A stretch of 64,000 nt of DNA from Symsagittifera roscoffensis (Eukaryota > Xenacoelomorpha > Acoela > Convolutidae). Where the stretch lies: positions 56,700,467-56,764,466 of the forward strand of contig NC_087068.1 in assembly GCF_963678635.1 (NCBI RefSeq), given 5' to 3'. Under the pieces are notes generated by a model. It was not told the origin of the DNA. It did not search any database and was given only the letters and a program-made list of their open reading frames with translations. The position numbers and the translations under genes were made by a program. Shown here piece by piece: positions 32,301 through 44,300 of the stretch; within the stretch, counting starts at the first letter, position 1, and each line of letters starts with the position of its first letter.

Positions 32301-35300
32301 AATTAAATTTTGTATGAAGTTTTGAACATTTTGAATTTATTCGATTGTCTAAAAATAGCTCTTTGGGAAGAATGAAATAACTCAAACGCCTCTAGTTAGT
32401 TTTGGTGTTGGGATAACGAAACTTTCATTTTCATCAAAGTTAACCGAGTCATTGTGACCTTCTTGGGCTCGCTCCAATTTTTTTAGTTAAGGTTTTATAG
32501 TGCCTATATATTTGTTACGCTTACGATAAGCAAGCCTTATCAAATTAGAACATAGACTTCTATCAGGTTAATATAATATTTTGCCTAAAAGAATCACTGT
32601 ATAACTTGTGCTATCATGCTCAATTTCTGAACGTTTCGTTTATTTTCATTTTCTTTTTTCTGCTTTAAGTGGCTTCAAAAGTTTCGACTCATTTTATATT
32701 GGCTTAAATTCTCATATTGCATCATTTGACGTGCTTAAATGTTTTTAGGCGTGCTTGTCGACCCAAGTTTTATCGGCTCAGTCACCACTGAGTAAATTTT
32801 GCGTCGATGCTAATTTCACATCTGTAATTGTCAGCCTTTGCAATTTTTGCTCAAAATGAACTGCCTTGATGAAAATCAAGACGAACTTATTTTGGTAGAT
32901 TAGTTTTTTCGATATTGTTTTCAAACGTTTTTTTTTCTCATGAGCTTTCGTCGCATGTTCTGTCGGCCAGCTCGGCATGATAAGTTTGAGTTGTTTTGCA
33001 ATTGACACAAAGCTCCGCTTCGCCTCTGTGCGATATCTGATTTTTTCATTTCAACTAACCTTGAATTGTTGGCCATGTAGTCGCGACAAAGAAAACTAAA
33101 GGAATAGGCTCCAATTATTATGAAGTGAAATTCATGTCGACATAGCTGTGTTTCAAGAACAACTTAATCTCAACATATACTTTGCAGGAGGCGTCGCTTG
33201 TTGAGGGATCTGAAGTGTATGACGAATGGCAGGCGCCGGACTACCCAATCTACATGAAGTTCACCATGTTCTCCTTCAACAACTCAGACGAATTCCTCAA
33301 TGGCACAGATGATAGCCCATCGGTACAGCAAGTTGGATTGCTCTCTTACAGGTACGTTCGTTGATTTGCACGATTAATTGTGAATGAATATAGTGAAGGC
33401 ACTCCGATTGGTTATTTTGATTTTTTTAAGGAAAAATCCTTGAAAGTTGATCACTATAAAATAGATTTTTCGCATCTTGATTGTTTTTTTTTATTCAATT
33501 TCAAACTCATTAGCTAAAAATCCCTGCGGAGTTACAAGTGTATCTCATGTAACTTTTTCTCAAATTGGGTTAGTTTTTGAACAACACACTAGACAAAAGA
33601 TTCTTGAAGTACCTTTGAGATGATATAAATTCTCCAAAATTAGAAATTTTTTTTAAAGTCTCATTGGCTATGTTGGCTGTTTTAATTAAGGCTTGCACAA
33701 GATTTTATTGTCTAGTTGGAGGTTGTTTTTAGGTTCTTGACCATTTCAACGCATATTAACTCTTAAATTATTAATTTTTTGGGATTTCGTTTCTTTTATG
33801 TACAGATTGTGCTAGAATTAAAATTGAGATAATAAAAGTTTTACATCTGTGTTTAAATAAATCGCTACTTTAATAACTTTCAAGTATTGTTTTTTTTTAG
33901 TTTTCTGAGCAAAAAATCATTAAAAAGTACCCAGTTCCTATGACATAGTTAAGTCTCTCTAACTATATGTCAAAAAAATGACGCCTATATATAATTTATA
34001 TGATATAACAGAAACAGTATATAATTTTTTGATATCGTTTTTAGCCGTTTAAAAATTTAGACAAAGGTTGCGGGATCAAGCTTTCATATGTATTTTTCCT
34101 AAGAACACAAGTATCATCTTATAATTTAGTTGATCCAGTAGTTTTTTGGCAGTCCGCCTTATGGTTACACAAAAATGTTTGATTTACCCAATTCAAGTGA
34201 ATTTTGACCATGTGTGTGGCTGTCTATTTCATATTCATGTTGAACTAGCCAATGATGATTATTATTTCAGCATAATCTAAAACAGTGAGTAAATCTTTGT
34301 CAATTGGGAAATGAAAGAAACACACTTCAGTCGCACTAACTGCTTTGCTCCGCTAAATACTGGCAGATAGGTTACGCAAGTCCCAATCGATAATAGCGTA
34401 GTCGCCTGCAAGCCTAGTGTTTATGTGTTTGAATCGCATAATATCCAGTTTCTTTTGTGACTTGCATGCTAACAGGGGCGGATTTTCTCGAGGAGGGGGG
34501 AGCGGATTTTCAAAAAAAAAATTGAAAATTTTGTCAACCTTTTTTTAGTTCGACCCAAAATCATTTTCCGAGCTCTCCCAATGCACTAGAAAGAGCCTAT
34601 TTTGGCCCAGGATTTCAGCGCCGCTGTCAAATTTTTGAAAAAACAGTCCAAAAATAGCGTTTTTATTACTTTTTGGAAAATTATTTTCCAAAAAATTGCG
34701 TTTTTTCGGCGCGCTCCCTCCTAAAAATTAGTATATATTGGCGCGAAGGGGTTTTTAGAAAAATTGTAGGGTCTGTCAGCCAAAAATGGATATCTCAAAA
34801 TAGTACAAGGGGGACCTTTTGGGTCGACAGGGGGTCGAATCACTGAAAAGAAGTGTCTTCCACCCCCCCCCCCCCCCCTAAATTCTCCCCTGCATACTAA
34901 CATAACCTATCGACGTAACCTAGTTAATGTTCTCACTTTGAAGCATTTATGAGAGCTAAACTTAGCTGACATAAAATTATAAAGTAAATGTATACCAGAA
35001 GAGGTTCTTGTGCTCTTTGTATAATGAGTGAAGTAGATTTTCAAAAAAAATCTTTAACCTTTTCTTTACATCTATCGAAAAAAAGACCTTTTTCTTTCCG
35101 GTCTGTAATAGTTTTTGCTTTCGGTTTTTCTATGCATTTGTTATACTAGTACTCAAAAGTAACGCTCTTCTTTTATTTTCTAGAGAGTTTTTTCTGCTTT
35201 TGAAACTTAAGAACCAAAAGTATTGCTTTTGCTGTTTTTTTTTCAGAGAGTACCAGAATAAAGTGAACATCTCATTTGAAGCTGATAGTAAGAAAGTGCG

Positions 35301-38300
35301 CTACTACAACAACAAGATGTACGTGTTCGATGAAGCCACTTCCACAATGGCCGAAAATGACACAGTCGTAGTTCCCAACATCCTCTTATTCGTAAGTTTC
35401 CAAGCGGGTCTTTCTAACTTGCCATATATTGGCGAACAGTCAAGGATGATGTTAAACTAATTTGAACACTATCGCCATTGAACTGGGTTGGTTATTTGTT
35501 TTCCATCTGTTTGTTGTCTATGTTCTTGAACTGTTGCTATCAGTGTTAGTGATGTTTAAAAAGCTTGCGACATTTTAGTCAGTTTTCAGTGTTCTATTTT
35601 GACAAAACTGAATTTCAGACCCTTGCGCAGTTTGCAGAGGATAGTGTGGCCGCGGTCGGAGATATCGTTCGAAATGTGACTAATACTTTATGCAAAAGCG
35701 GTAACTCAACTGAAGAAAATTCAGTGGCACCATTTTACACAGTAGAAGGCGGAGACTTGCTCTGGGGGTACAACGAAAATGCTCTTCTGGTTGCACTTCA
35801 AACAAAACTGGACGAATTTCCATATAGCTTATTGAAAATTACCATTCCAACATCCATTGGGCTACAGGTTTGTACTATGCTTTTTTGGGCCGAATTAACA
35901 CCATTTTGTTATTAGCCCCCGGTCCTGATCAATGCTGGACCAACAGTTGGGGAAGTTAAATTCATCCATTTCTCCGTAGCCGGTCCCACGTCGAGGAGGC
36001 GGATGACACTGGGACCCCTCCAACTCGTATTGAGAGACGTGTGCCTAATCCACTCGGCGATGACTCGAGTTAACACCTTGAGAGTTTAAGGGAGCAGGAT
36101 GCTAACTTGGTTTTAAGGGATCTTCCTCACTTTCCCACAATATATAAGTTAAACTTCTTTCTTTAATCTGAGAAAATAGTCATATATAGCCGATAAATGG
36201 GAGAGTGGTTTGAATAAATTGGAATTACTCGTTAAAAAAATCAATTCGTACACGTGGAAAAAGTTTTATTACTATTGATCAGTTAAATTTAAAAAGACTT
36301 ATTTGATGAATGTTTGATAAACTGGAAAATGTTGGCATTTAGCTAAACGATACAAATGACGGATTGTACGAAATATACACTGGTAAGGGTGACGACAACA
36401 GCAATCGAGGAATCATCGAGAAATGGAACAACTCGACGACGCTGAGTTATTGGAACGAAACATCGTGCAACATGATTAACGGCACTGATGGCACGGTTTA
36501 CCCTACCAATGTCAACAAAAACGAACGACTATATATCTTTAACACACAAGTTTGCAGAAGTATTTTTGTGACTGCTTCAGCGGATGAAAAGATAGCGGGA
36601 ATCAAGACGGCAAAGTTCACAGCGCCGCCAGAAGTTTTCAAGGTGGACTTTGAAAATAACCCTGGATTTTGTCCGGATGGCAATGCGAGCAAATGTCTGG
36701 GAGATGGGCTTCTGGACGTCTCCAATTGTATACGTAAGCTCTCTTTTCGTCTGTTTTGTTGTGATTTTTTTGTTGAACTCTTTTTAAATGGACATTGATA
36801 AATATTAAAAAAAACTTTGTTTATGTTTGAGAATTATGGAAAGCAATGATTAAAATCCAGTTTGATGTGTACATTTAATTGCACAGTTTTTCTACTGAAT
36901 TGGTTCTGCGTAATTAAGTGTGCAAATTGTTATATGCCATTTGTTAATGCGTTAAATACTGACTGGTATGGTGGCCGTCAAATAACACGAAAGCTGTTAA
37001 GACGACAAACATTTTTGTGAGGGAGATAATAAAAATACCTATCTCAGAAAACGCTGAAGCTCAAACAATCTTAGATTTGATCTAAAATGTAACCAATGCA
37101 TTTCTCCACAATTGGCTTCCCTATTTAACTGACTTTCACACTAGCGTCAGCTAAGTGTATTATTAAGAACCTTCTTTTTTTCTAACCTAATCGCAAATAT
37201 TGGTGCCACCTTTGAGGCACCTTTACAGCTTTTTGTTAGCATGTGCTTTTACATTCGAATAGTAATAAGTTAACGCAGTTGATGCATTTTAATTCATCAA
37301 ATGAACCGAAAAAAGATATTTGTTTCATAGAATATAACTCAATAAAAACTGGATTTCAATATATCTCGCAATTTTTAAAATGCATATTTTATACAGAATG
37401 TGGCTTTATGCTTTGCAATTTGTTACATGCAAAAGCATAAAAACTTCTTGATTGCAGTAGATCGCAGATCGGATCATCGACCTACCCGAATTTTTGCTAA
37501 TTCGAGGCATATTTCTATTTTACTTATTACAATTTCTAGAGCTCCCTTTAATCGTTCTCGCCTGTGTTCGTGCTGCCAAGAAGTTCAAATACATACATTC
37601 GAAATGCAGTGGTTGGCAAAACTTATCTCAGTCGACCTATTTTTGATTTAAAAAAATGAAAGGGCAAATGCACCCAGTGAAGCTTTTTATTTAGATAGAG
37701 TTGAATGTTTTCCAAGTCAATTTTTCTGAACGCCGCTTCTTAATTGAAAATTCACTAAATAGTACCAAAGTGCGTTCATATAAATTAGTTCACTCGTGAA
37801 TGGCATATTATTCATTACAGAAGCGAGCTTCAGTGAGAGTAGCGTAATTTTATGAGTAGATTCTTTTTTCAAACAACAGTACAATAACGAAAACCCCATT
37901 TCAGAAATTTGCCAACTCAATTCATCTGCAGTTTTGCAGTTTTTTTTTGAAAGGCATGATTTATATAATTTGGCTTAATTGTTTCCAATTTATTACATAC
38001 AAATATAGTGTGGATGCTTTTAGATTTTTTACGTCAAATTTTTACTTGCAAAATTTGTGTTTTTTAGATCAGATGCTATTTTTTTTACTGCATAGCATTA
38101 GCATTTTTTTAGCGCATGTATCTGCTTTTTTGGTGGCTAGTGTTAGTAAGATTTCAACGGCTTGTGGCTTAGATTCGAGGACGTGCGACTTCAAATCTCC
38201 TGGTCGTAAGTTCGAATCGCCGCAGCAAAAGTTTGAATTTTCAAGCCCTATTTTTACCGTTTGTTTACACAAGCAGAGCTTGTTATAGTATGAACTCTTT

Positions 38301-41300
38301 TTTCCCTAACCTAATTAGCAAATATGTGTTCATTTTGAAAGTGTTCATTTTGATCACCAGCTATTAAGTATAGCCAATGCTAAGGATATTAACAAATACT
38401 ATTACATTACAAATAGCACTTTGGCTTCAAGGTATCTTGGATCTGTAGCGAGCGGTAGGGAATAGGGAAGGAGACCCGCAACAAAATAAGAGGGTTCGAA
38501 CCTGGGCAGGGTCGGATGTTTTTAATGAACTGTTTCGTATACTAGCTAAATTGCGTCCGCTCTATAAATTGAGGCATGTTATTGTTAAATTTCTTTTCTT
38601 TCAAATTGACTGGTACTGCTAATTTCTTGCGTCACTTAGCAATTATGTAGACTCTTTATTAGCATGCGTCACTTAAGAAATTTGGTGGACTCAAAGTTTT
38701 ACTCATTCAAATTTTCCTAGTAGCGTTATCGGTCATATTTTTGCTTGTGCATGCGAATTGCAACTTCACCTCTGTTTATTTTGTTTTGGACAGAGAATTT
38801 TGTCGTTTTTTTGCTTGTTTTTACGAAGCGCAGCTTCGCTTGTGTATAAGCATTAAAGTTCAATTCAACTCCGTTTGCCTGAAAACAAATTAGGCAATCT
38901 AGCAACGAAAGCGAAAAGGCAGCGAAAAAACATGAACTACTTTTAGTTTCAAAAGTGGGGTTTACGTTGGCGATTGCGAGCTTTATGAAATCAGAAAAAG
39001 ACTGTTTTCAGGTTAACGACGCTTATTTTTTTGGCTTCTCGGGCATGCGTGGCCTAAAGGTAACGATAGTGCCTGGTACGACAAAGGTCATAGGTTCGAA
39101 ACCGGTCAGGACGTTTTTCAGTAAATAGGACGTCTGGATTGTTTTTCAGGACGTCTGAAAATGTTTCGTTTCGGAAAACCTGCGGCCCATTGTTTGTATT
39201 GTCGACTTAGTTGCCAAATTATGGAATTTTTTTATACTGTGAGTTATTTTCTGCCCCAATTAATTCTGCTGCTGTTTTTTGACTTAGTGACCAATTTTTT
39301 GCATCGTTCCGAAAGAAACATTATTTTAAAGCCCTTCTCGGTCCGGCACAAGGCAAAATATCTAGTAATTGTTATAGCACGCAATTTTTTCTTGACAGTG
39401 GTTTTTTTTTACTCAACGTGAGTTTTGTCGGCTTGGTTGCCGCTCAATAATTGTTTCTGAATAGATTTTTCATGCCCGAGATTGTATGTATTGCTGTTTC
39501 AAAATATACATCTTTCAAGACAAAATTGAGAAATTTTTGTAAATTTGGTTTCGTTATTTTTTCAATTTTTTGTTTTAATGGCTTTTTTCTTTTTTCTTGC
39601 TACATTGACATGCTTTTAAATATCCTAGTTCTTTATTTAATTGGCTTAGCGTCGTGTTTTTCAATAGATGCATTCATTTTGATAGATCTTGTTTTTTTTG
39701 ACATATCCAAATTACGACTTACCGGCTTTCGTCTAATGTGTCTTACGGGGTGCGAAGCTCCGATTCGCTTCTGTATGAAAAATTTTGAAGGGCTTCAAGT
39801 CCAAGTGTGTAGAGCCATATACTTGTCTTCGAAAGTCGAAAGTTGAATTTCAAAACAAATCAATGTTTTTTTTTAAATTCCTTGCGGTCATTTTCACTTT
39901 TCCAACAACTGTCTGTTGGCTATGTTTATTAAGTGTTTTTGTGGAGCCAATTATTGAGGTTATATCAATCGGCTTTAACAGAAAGGCGAATTGCCAGGTT
40001 TTGGGGGTTCTTCGATATGAGGTGGTTTCTAAAGTTCGAAACAGTGTTAATAACAAAAGTATTCATAATAAAACAACCCTTGATCTATCCCTTATTTAGG
40101 TCGTGTTTTTTTTTTTCATTTCTGCAGTAAAAATCCTGAAATTTGTTCACGCTTAAATTTGATTTTTTTTTGTGGTTTGAATTTTGATTTTTTTTTTCAA
40201 GTCTAATTGATTGTTCAATTCTGCTCCAATTGTGCTCGTTCAATTGTTTGTTTTGCTCTTTTTTTTGAAAAAATCAATTATAAAAGATTCCTGAAAAATT
40301 AATATTAAAACATTTTTGATTTTTTTTTTTCGTTTTTCACAGTTGAGTCCAAGTAAAATGAAAGTTGTTAGTAAATTAATGAAAGTCGGAATTGTATCTT
40401 ATCTTGTTGAAAAGTATCGCAAATTTTATACAGTCCGTAGTTTACGTCCCAATGTAATTAGTGATACAATTGCGTTCTGTTTACTTCTAGATTTGTGCGG
40501 GTAATTGAGTTCCAAGAATTTTTTTAAAATTATCAAATACGATATTAGGGCTTTTATCTACCCCCTTTTTAGTTTTTCTTTGGCTTATTTTGACTTATTT
40601 TGAAATTTAAGTGTTTTGTATGACCGAACTTTAAAGAGCTAAATAAGTATAAGTCACGGAATGAGACTACTACATGTAAGATTGTTAAATTGGCAAATTG
40701 GCAAAATTTTTGAAGTCATAATTTATTATTAAAACAATCTCAAAGTTGGTACATGCAAAGGAGGAGATTGTTATGTTTTCAGAACAAATCATTAGGCTTC
40801 TTTGTACTAACTTGAGATATCCATTTGTGACGGAACCTAAAAATTTTCTAAAGGCAATACATACTAACTTTTAGGGGGCAGGGTGCGCCGAAAAACGCAA
40901 TTTTTTGGCAAAAATTTTGAAGAAAGTGCAAAAAACGCTTTTCTTGGCATGTAAGTTATGTCTGCCGCCTAAAATTTTTGCCCAAAACAGTGTCTTTTTA
41001 TGCATTGGGGAGCTTGGAAAGTCAATTTGGTCAACATAAAAAAAGCACGACAAATTTTTCGACATTTTTTGAAAATCCGCCCCGTCCTCGAGAAAATTCT
41101 AGATTCGCCCCTGCCGCAACCTTTGTCTAAAATTTTTAACTGCTAAAAACGATATCAAACAAATTATATACTGTTTCTGATCATATAGACACCATTTTTT
41201 TACCTAAACAGAAAGTTTGGCCAAAACAGGTTCTTTTTAGTGCTCTGGGAGAGCTCGGAAAATCAATTTGGTGGACCTAAAAAATAAGGTCGACAAAATT

Positions 41301-44300
41301 TTCGGAAATTTTTTGAAAGCCTTCGCCTTCCTTGAGAAAATTTTAGATCCGCCCCTTATTCTGAAGGTTGATTACTTTAAAGCTAAAAATCAGGGTGTTA
41401 ATTAACAAGCCAATCTTTTAGTAATTTTTTTGTGCGCAGAGGAACAAATGAAAGATGCGTTGAATCTCCCAATTGATCTTCCGCTGAGTGTGGTCATCTC
41501 CAGTCCAGAGTTTCTCGATGCCTCCCAAGAAAGGATCGACTCCATCATCGGATTCAACCCAGACCCAACGAAGCACGAGACATTCATCAATATGGAACTG
41601 GCAAGTTTAAAGTCTAATTGGACCAGGCGTACAATCCCGAGGTCTTTTTATTTTTTCACGAAAATTCGCACGTATCAAATTAAAGAAGATAACAAGAGTG
41701 CTCGTTTTTTATTGTTAAAAAATTTTTAATTTTCTGGACCAAAATGGTTGATTTTTTGGAGGATTGATTTTGGCCCATGTGAACAATCTCACCCTTCATA
41801 GACCAAGTGAACAATGTCCCCCTTCATAGACCAAGTGAACAATCTGCCCCTAAATTGGATGGCAAAATCAAGCCGTAAGGCCTGCTGTACTATGCTCAAA
41901 TCTTATTGGCAGAAAAAATATTACTTTATTTAAACCAAGTGAACAATCTCCCTTCTAAAGTGGTTTATGGGGGAGATAGTTCACTTGGTCCGAAAAATTT
42001 AGGAAAATATAGAGGAAAGTCAAATTTGATTTGGGGTATTTTTTGTGAAACAACTCAACTCCAAATTGGTATTTTTACCCTTGCGAGTCCAGACTTTTTT
42101 CTGGACTCATCTCTACCTTGTTTCACGTCTAGGCTCATCTCAACCTTGTTTCACGTCTGGACTCATCTCTACCTTTTTCATTATATATTCAAATTGCTTA
42201 GCATTTCTAGCCATCTAAGCCTGGAGGTAGCGAATAAACCTGGGACACCAAAGGTCCTGGTTTCTAGTCTGTCCAGGACCTGTTTTTTTTTCAAACGGGA
42301 TATATTCTGTTTCAAAAAAAAAATTGTCGGCCAATTATTTGTCTGCTTATCTGTTGTCGCCTTAGTTGTCACATCTTGGAATTGTTTTTTTCTACGCGCG
42401 ATTTTTAATGTTATTTGTAGTGTTTGAGTTACGCCTACGTTTTGTAATTTTACTTGCCTTGACTTTATATTTCCTTTGTTTTTTTTGTTCGCTTAAAAAA
42501 AGTCCTCTGCAAAATATATTTGGGCCTATTTTTTCATCGGCTTAATGACCTAATTTTAGGACGTTTCAAGATGAAGACAAATTTTAGCACTCCTCTCCAC
42601 AATTTCCAAGTTGGATGTGAGTTTACCAATCTGTTTGTTGAAATTTCATACTTTCGTATTGGAATTTCTTTTCCTTTTTGCAAAAATTGTAGTTTTTCTC
42701 AGAAACTTCTCCTGATTTTCAAAAAAGGAGTATCAAATTAAAGCCCGCGTGTTCACTGTGTGCCAACATACTCCATAGAGTCTTTTACTTGATTCCCCTG
42801 TCTACAGCCTTCGAAAAAGTATGGGGGAATTTTCTATATATTTTTTTTCCGTTTTCTCGAAAACTAACTCTCAAGTTTGAGTTTTTGATTTAATTGGATA
42901 GAACTGTTTTAAAAAGCTCCCCTGCATAAGTGGCCGACCTCTTTTTTTTGAAATTCATATAAACTCATGGCCCTCTGTATAGTCAAATTTCTTATTTTTG
43001 ACCGTTTTGTGGATCTTTTCTCTAAAACTAACCTCTCAAATCTGATATTGTGGTGCTTTGAGATAACTGGCAATGGGAAGAAAACTTTTTTAATATTATC
43101 CAAAACTACCCTACCATACCTGAGATTTTGGGTTCGAACGCTTAGCAGAAAAACTTTATGGGTTTAAAAAAGTCTTTTGAACGTTTCTTAGAAATTTCGA
43201 CCGCTTTTTAGAAACTTTATTGAATCTTACGTAAACATATCTGAGATGAAAAGTTCCATTGAACAAACGGGTTGCGTTATTTATTTCTGCAGAAGCGGTG
43301 ACTCCTTAATTTTTTGTAGGAGAAATGTTATCTCTTTGGGAAATTGATTATCTCAAAGATGCCCTTCTTACTTATTTTAGTAGAGGAACAGCTAATGTTT
43401 TAGGCAAAGTCCAGTTTTTGAAATCACTTTTTGCTCTGTATGGCAAATTCATTCAATATTATACATGTACCTCTAGCTTTAGCTGGGCCTGTATTTGTTT
43501 TTTTATCGAGTCTTACGAAAAGTTTGGTTACGAAAAGTATGATTTTATTTGCGAATTGTATCGGAAGTGGTGCGACTTGAATTTTGAATATTTTGAATTG
43601 AGGAGGATATAAGTATACATTTTTTAAAGCTACATTTGGATGATTGTTGGGCTATATAGAGGGCTTACTTTGTTATAGTTTTCTTAGCACTTGGAGTGCT
43701 AGTTATTACCTAATTTTTGATTGACTGAAAATTGTGGGACGCATTTTTGCAGAGAAAAATTACATTTTGCTGAAATGTTTGAAATTTTTCTATTAATCAT
43801 TTTTTGCCTAGTCTTAAATTTTTTGACTCTACATATTTTCCTACTTCAGGACAGTGGAATTATCCTGAAGGCAGCCAAAAGAGTGCAACTCAACACTGAG
43901 ATGAAATGGTTCAAAGACATCGAAAGCTTGCCTCCCATTGAACCGGACAACTGGCCATATCTTGTTCCCCTCTTCTGGGGAGGGGAGGTTTGTAAATCAA
44001 TGGTTAAAGCATGAAAATCCGCATCGGAGAAGATGAATGTGGCACCTTAAGCACAAAGTTAATTACGGGAGTTAGTGCTGAAGATACTAGGGGCGACATG
44101 TACTAAAATTGAACAGGGTGGAAGTAAGTTTGTGTATAACGGAAAAGAAATATTTGGTTAAATTAAAACAGAAGTCTCTGGAAGCGGCGGTTGTCCATGA
44201 GAAAATGCTGACAAAATCGTTCATTTTTCTATAAGAAAATTTCGACTATTTTTGACAAAAGTGAAGTAGCGAGATGTGCTTGGTGAGGCTTAACATCTCT

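Larger units (their letters stand above)
29387..33187 (+). other. Gene B intron 1
   Basis: It holds a G-run (about 29548), a CCCCGGACTAAATCC tandem patch (29655-29750), CTTCCATTAA repeats near 30040-30075, and R1-type repeats at 31080-31135 and 31540-32080. No exon recognised. Confidence 0.55.
36734..41439 (+). other. Gene B intron 5: repeat-rich
   Basis: It holds an AT-rich block related to 4690-5150 (about 37180-38050), R2 copy 2 (38277-38780), a tRNA-like module with following repeat (39040-39480), R1-type segments (39880-40300) and two inverted GGGCGGATCTAG family copies (40795-41113, 41215-41360). No exon seen. Confidence 0.6.
41601..43849 (+). other. Gene B intron 6
   Basis: It has a MITE-like unit (41720-42000), a 32-bp tandem repeat (42085-42178) and the composite repeat R3 (42210-43600), which fills the equivalent intron of gene A too. 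Confidence 0.6.

Noticed and set aside
39161-40130. Several Phe/Leu/Cys-rich + ORFs (39161-39421, 39451-39846, 39785-40099)
   Set aside because: They are low-complexity frames from T-rich repeats, with no start context, domain or splice logic.
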